NCBI GenBank assembly: GCA_947489175.1
Contig: CANLED010000085.1
Coordinates: 1 to 7,944, forward strand
DNA from: Chitinophagaceae bacterium
GTDB lineage: Bacteria > Bacteroidota > Bacteroidia > Chitinophagales > Chitinophagaceae
Direction: 5' to 3'
DNA length: 7,944 nt
The notes under the pieces are model-generated. The model was given only the letters and a program-made list of their open reading frames with translations, was not told the origin of the DNA and ran no database searches. Each line of letters opens with the position of its first letter. The stretch's first letter is position 1. The position numbers and the translations under genes are program-made. Shown piece by piece: positions 6,289-7,944 of this stretch.

Positions 6289-6308
6289 AATTTCAGTTAG
6301 GTTATACA

Positions 6309-6542
6309 TTGAAAAAAGTATTCATTATATGTTGTTTCTTTAGTTTCCTCTGTCTCACAGAGGAAACTAAAGCACAATGTTCCATCTGCACCAAAACGGC
6401 CCAGCAGTTGGGAAATAAACCAGCTCAAGGTTTAAACAGCGGCATCATTTATCTTATGATAGCCCCTCTTGCTATTATGGGTTTTGTTAGTTATCGTTGG
6501 TGGAAAGGAAATTTATCAGATCCGTCTTCAAATGAATTATAA
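6309..6542 (+). CDS. Small exported/membrane protein with a CxxC motif
   Basis: A 77-residue protein with an N-terminal signal segment (K2 to L16, C-F-F-S-F-L-C-L), then Q23-C-S-I-C27 giving a CxxC pair, a short polar stretch ending A-Q-G-L-N-S-G, and one membrane span (about 45-61, I-I-Y-L-M-I-A-P-L-A-I-M-G-F) capped by Y-R-W-W-K. From memory, short proteins with this layout (C-x-x-C, then G-x-N-x-G-I-x-Y-L-M) are widespread in Bacteroidota without a known role; the CxxC suggests redox or metal binding. The start is TTG at 6309; no in-frame ATG exists upstream before the typA stop, and the next in-frame ATG is far inside at 6456, so TTG is required for a signal peptide. It lies 20 bases after typA and 10 bases before the lipoprotein gene, so it is the middle gene of a likely operon. 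A perfect 16-bp hairpin sits inside its signal-peptide codons. Confidence 0.75.
   Translation: MKKVFIICCFFSFLCLTEETKAQCSICTKTAQQLGNKPAQGLNSGIIYLMIAPLAIMGFVSYRWWKGNLSDPSSNEL
6338..6372. repeat. Perfect 16-bp hairpin with a three-base loop, within coding sequence
   Basis: Left arm CTTTAGTTTCCTCTGT (6338-6353) and right arm ACAGAGGAAACTAAAG (6357-6372) are exact complements around CTC. It begins 50 bases after the typA stop codon and covers codons 10-21 of the small CxxC protein gene. No T-run follows, so it is not a classical terminator. In RNA it would be very stable and could block read-through, pause ribosomes on the signal peptide, or protect the typA message 3' end from exonucleases. Confidence 0.9.
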
Positions 6543-6552
6543 CAATATTGAT

Positions 6553-7353
6553 ATGAAAAGAAAATTTACATCATTTTTCGTTTTTATCTTTTCAATTATC
6601 TTCATTGCAGGCTGCACTGTAAACAATGTGTCAATTGATGACGAGATTGGTGATATTTTCAAAGAAAAAAATGTTGAAGGTACATTTGGTATGTTCGACA
6701 ACAGCAGGGGGAAATTTACCATTTACAACCTCGATAGATTCAAGGCACCCTATTCACCTGGAGAAACATTCAATATTTTTAATTCACTTGTTGCTATACA
6801 TGTTGGAAGAATTCTTGATGTAAAGGGATTGATTGATGCTCAGATTGAACCAGAAGCTCATCAAGAAATCAGCTTATCTGAAGCTTTCAAGCAATCATCA
6901 AACGAACATTTCAAAGTCTTGGCAAGGAAGATTGGTAGAGATACCATGAAAACTTGGGTTGACAGTGTGAAGTACGGAAATATGAAGTTGGGAAAAACGG
7001 TAGATCAGTTTTGGTCAGACAACTCCATTTTAATATCGGCAGATGAGCAGCTTGGATTCATGAAGCGCTTGTATTTTAAACAACTTCCATTTAGGGCCAG
7101 TGTGCAAGAGGAAGTAAAAAAATTATTGATTGTTGAAAATAATGCCCAATTTCAATTGGCCTATCAATTGGGAACATCAACAGACAAAGGAAAAAAACTT
7201 TGTTGGGTAATGGGCTGGATTGAGGAAAATAGGCATGTTTATCCTTTTGTTTTAAATTTTTCTTCATCAACTGAATCTGACAGCAAGAAATTGAGTAAGG
7301 AAATTACAGAGAACATACTTACCTATGTCGGTTTTTTCAAAGGGAAGATGTAG
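6553..7353 (+). CDS. Lipoprotein with class D beta-lactamase (OXA-like) fold, catalytic residues lost
   Basis: A 266-residue predicted lipoprotein: M-K-R-K, a hydrophobic stretch, and lipobox I-A-G-C with Cys21 as lipidation site. The remainder follows OXA-type class D beta-lactamases: G-T-F-G-M-F-D near 43-49, then Y-S-P-G-E-T-F-N-I-F-N-S-L-V-A (67-81) where active enzymes read P-x-S-T-F-K-I-x-N-S-L; then S115-S-N before L-A-R-K-I-G (123-128), Y-G-N (141-143), D-Q-F-W (151-154), S-A-D-E-Q (162-166), L-P-F (178-180), and Q-L-G (205-207) in place of K-T-G. The serine nucleophile is Glu71, the carbamylated lysine is Asn74, the SxV valine is Asn117, and the KTG lysine is Gln205, while scaffold motifs persist. 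Beta-lactam hydrolysis by the known mechanism is therefore not expected. The frame is intact, arguing for a retained non-catalytic role such as sensing, binding or scaffolding at the membrane. The ATG at 6553 is preferred over 6532 because it gives a clean lipoprotein signal 10 bases after the previous stop. Fold call is from motif order, not a search. Confidence 0.8.
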   Translation: MKRKFTSFFVFIFSIIFIAGCTVNNVSIDDEIGDIFKEKNVEGTFGMFDNSRGKFTIYNLDRFKAPYSPGETFNIFNSLVAIHVGRILDVKGLIDAQIEPEAHQEISLSEAFKQSSNEHFKVLARKIGRDTMKTWVDSVKYGNMKLGKTVDQFWSDNSILISADEQLGFMKRLYFKQLPFRASVQEEVKKLLIVENNAQFQLAYQLGTSTDKGKKLCWVMGWIEENRHVYPFVLNFSSSTESDSKKLSKEITENILTYVGFFKGKM

Positions 7354-7423
7354 TGAAGTAATGTCAGATATCAGAAGTTATTAATAAAAAGAATTCTTAA
7401 CTACTTATATTAAATTGCATTTG
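7354..7423. other. Short intergenic stretch before ispG, no promoter or terminator seen
   Basis: These 70 bases are AT-rich. I find no strong hairpin with a T-tail. A TGCATTTG sequence (7416-7423) resembles the -7 box but abuts the ispG ATG, so it cannot serve that start unless translation begins further in. ispG may therefore be read from the upstream typA cluster or from a promoter I cannot see. Confidence 0.4.
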
Positions 7424-7944
7424 ATGTCTGAAAATAACGCTCCAACGTCTAATGTTCATCGTTTAACGTCGTATCAACGTTTACAAACACTTGAAGTAAA
7501 AATAGGTGACCTGTTGTTGGGTAATGGCCATCCGATTAGGATACAAACCATGACCACAACGGATACAATGAATACTATTGCCACCGTGGAACAGTCGATA
7601 CGCTGCATCGATGCCGGTGCAGAGATGGTTAGGATTACCGCACCCTCAAAAACAGAAGCATATAATTTATTGGAAATTAAAAATGAACTGCGCAAAAGAG
7701 GTTACAACACACCTCTGGTGGCAGATATTCATTTCACGCCCAATGCAGCAGAAATAGCAGCCCGCATCATTGAGAAAGTGAGGGTGAATCCAGGCAACTA
7801 TGCTGATAAGAAAAAGTTTGAATTTATTGAATATACCGACGCAGCTTATGTGGAGGAAATTGATAGGATCCGTGATCGATTTACGCCTTTGGTGAAAATC
7901 TGTAAGGAGTACGGAACTGCCATGCGCATAGGAACGAATCATGG
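7424..7944 (+). CDS. ispG: (E)-4-hydroxy-3-methylbut-2-enyl-diphosphate synthase IspG/GcpE, 5' part (cut by window edge)
   Basis: IspG is the cytoplasmic [4Fe-4S] enzyme that turns MEcPP into HMBPP in the MEP isoprenoid pathway. The first 173 codons are visible, running off the right edge in frame with no stop. Family motifs appear in order: H-P-I-R-I-Q-T-M-T-T-T-D-T (36-48), A-G-A-E-M-V-R-I-T (64-72), P-L-V-A-D-I-H-F (97-104), V-R-V-N-P-G-N-Y (119-126), and M-R-I-G-T-N-H (167-173). The segment A-D-K-K-K-F-E-F-I-E-Y-T-D (127-139) after N-P-G-N is an insertion relative to E. coli IspG and, with T-N-H for V-N-A, is typical of the long form in Bacteroidota, chlamydiae and plants (about 600-plus residues with a middle domain). 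The ATG at 7424 opens a 15-20 residue extension before the conserved core. The iron-sulfur cysteines lie beyond the window. Confidence 0.92.
   Translation, partial: MSENNAPTSNVHRLTSYQRLQTLEVKIGDLLLGNGHPIRIQTMTTTDTMNTIATVEQSIRCIDAGAEMVRITAPSKTEAYNLLEIKNELRKRGYNTPLVADIHFTPNAAEIAARIIEKVRVNPGNYADKKKFEFIEYTDAAYVEEIDRIRDRFTPLVKICKEYGTAMRIGTNH

Noticed and set aside
6553..7353. Functional beta-lactam resistance gene
   Set aside because: The Ser and Lys of SxxK and the Lys of KTG are absent, so the established class D mechanism cannot operate.
7416..7423. TGCATTTG as an ispG -7 box
   Set aside because: It touches the ATG, so transcription would begin inside the coding sequence, and the second base departs from the consensus.

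Overview
The window looks like chromosome from a member of the Bacteroidota, probably near the Chitinophagales or Sphingobacteriales. Three things point there. Recognisable promoters have the phylum's form, a TTG box about 20 bases upstream of TAnnTTTG, rather than -35/-10 boxes. Ribosome binding sites of the Shine-Dalgarno type are essentially absent. The genes are AT-rich, with exported proteins whose signal peptides end before a Gln, and the IspG fragment has the extended plant/Bacteroidota form. This placement is from memory of such genomes, not from a search.

Layout: 1-269 is non-coding. It holds a GC-rich set of inverted repeats (13-110) and a two-copy 24-25 base tandem repeat that ends next to the nuclease stop codon. 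A two-gene operon on the minus strand (1268 down to 270) encodes a small exported protein made of five 17-residue repeats, then an exported DNA/RNA non-specific endonuclease. A plus-strand hypothetical gene (1347-1922) meets, stop codon against stop codon, a second minus-strand operon. That operon has an exported serine alpha/beta-hydrolase (2969-3967) overlapping by ATGA with a FabH-type ketoacyl-ACP synthase III (1923-2972). A small orphan gene with its own promoter (4080-4307) follows. Then comes a plus-strand cluster: typA/bipA (4477-6288), a small CxxC membrane protein (6309-6542), a lipoprotein with a class D beta-lactamase fold (6553-7353), and the 5' part of ispG (from 7424), cut by the window edge.

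How they fit together: typA and ispG are housekeeping genes, for ribosome-associated stress adaptation and MEP isoprenoid synthesis. Between them, 6309 and 6553 are spaced like operon members of typA. The fabH-hydrolase pair looks like a lipid-related unit. The repeat-protein/nuclease pair looks like a secreted unit for extracellular nucleic acid.

Most worth a second look: (1) the lipoprotein at 6553-7353 keeps an OXA-type beta-lactamase scaffold but has lost the catalytic Ser and Lys of SxxK (now E-T-F-N), the SxV valine and the KTG lysine, so it appears to be a pseudoenzyme; (2) a perfect 16-bp stem with a 3-base loop inside the start of the 6309 gene, just after typA; (3) the 17-residue repeat protein coupled to a nuclease; (4) a 9-bp inverted repeat over the -33 box of the typA promoter. 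No CRISPR array, tRNA, rRNA or complete mobile element was seen.
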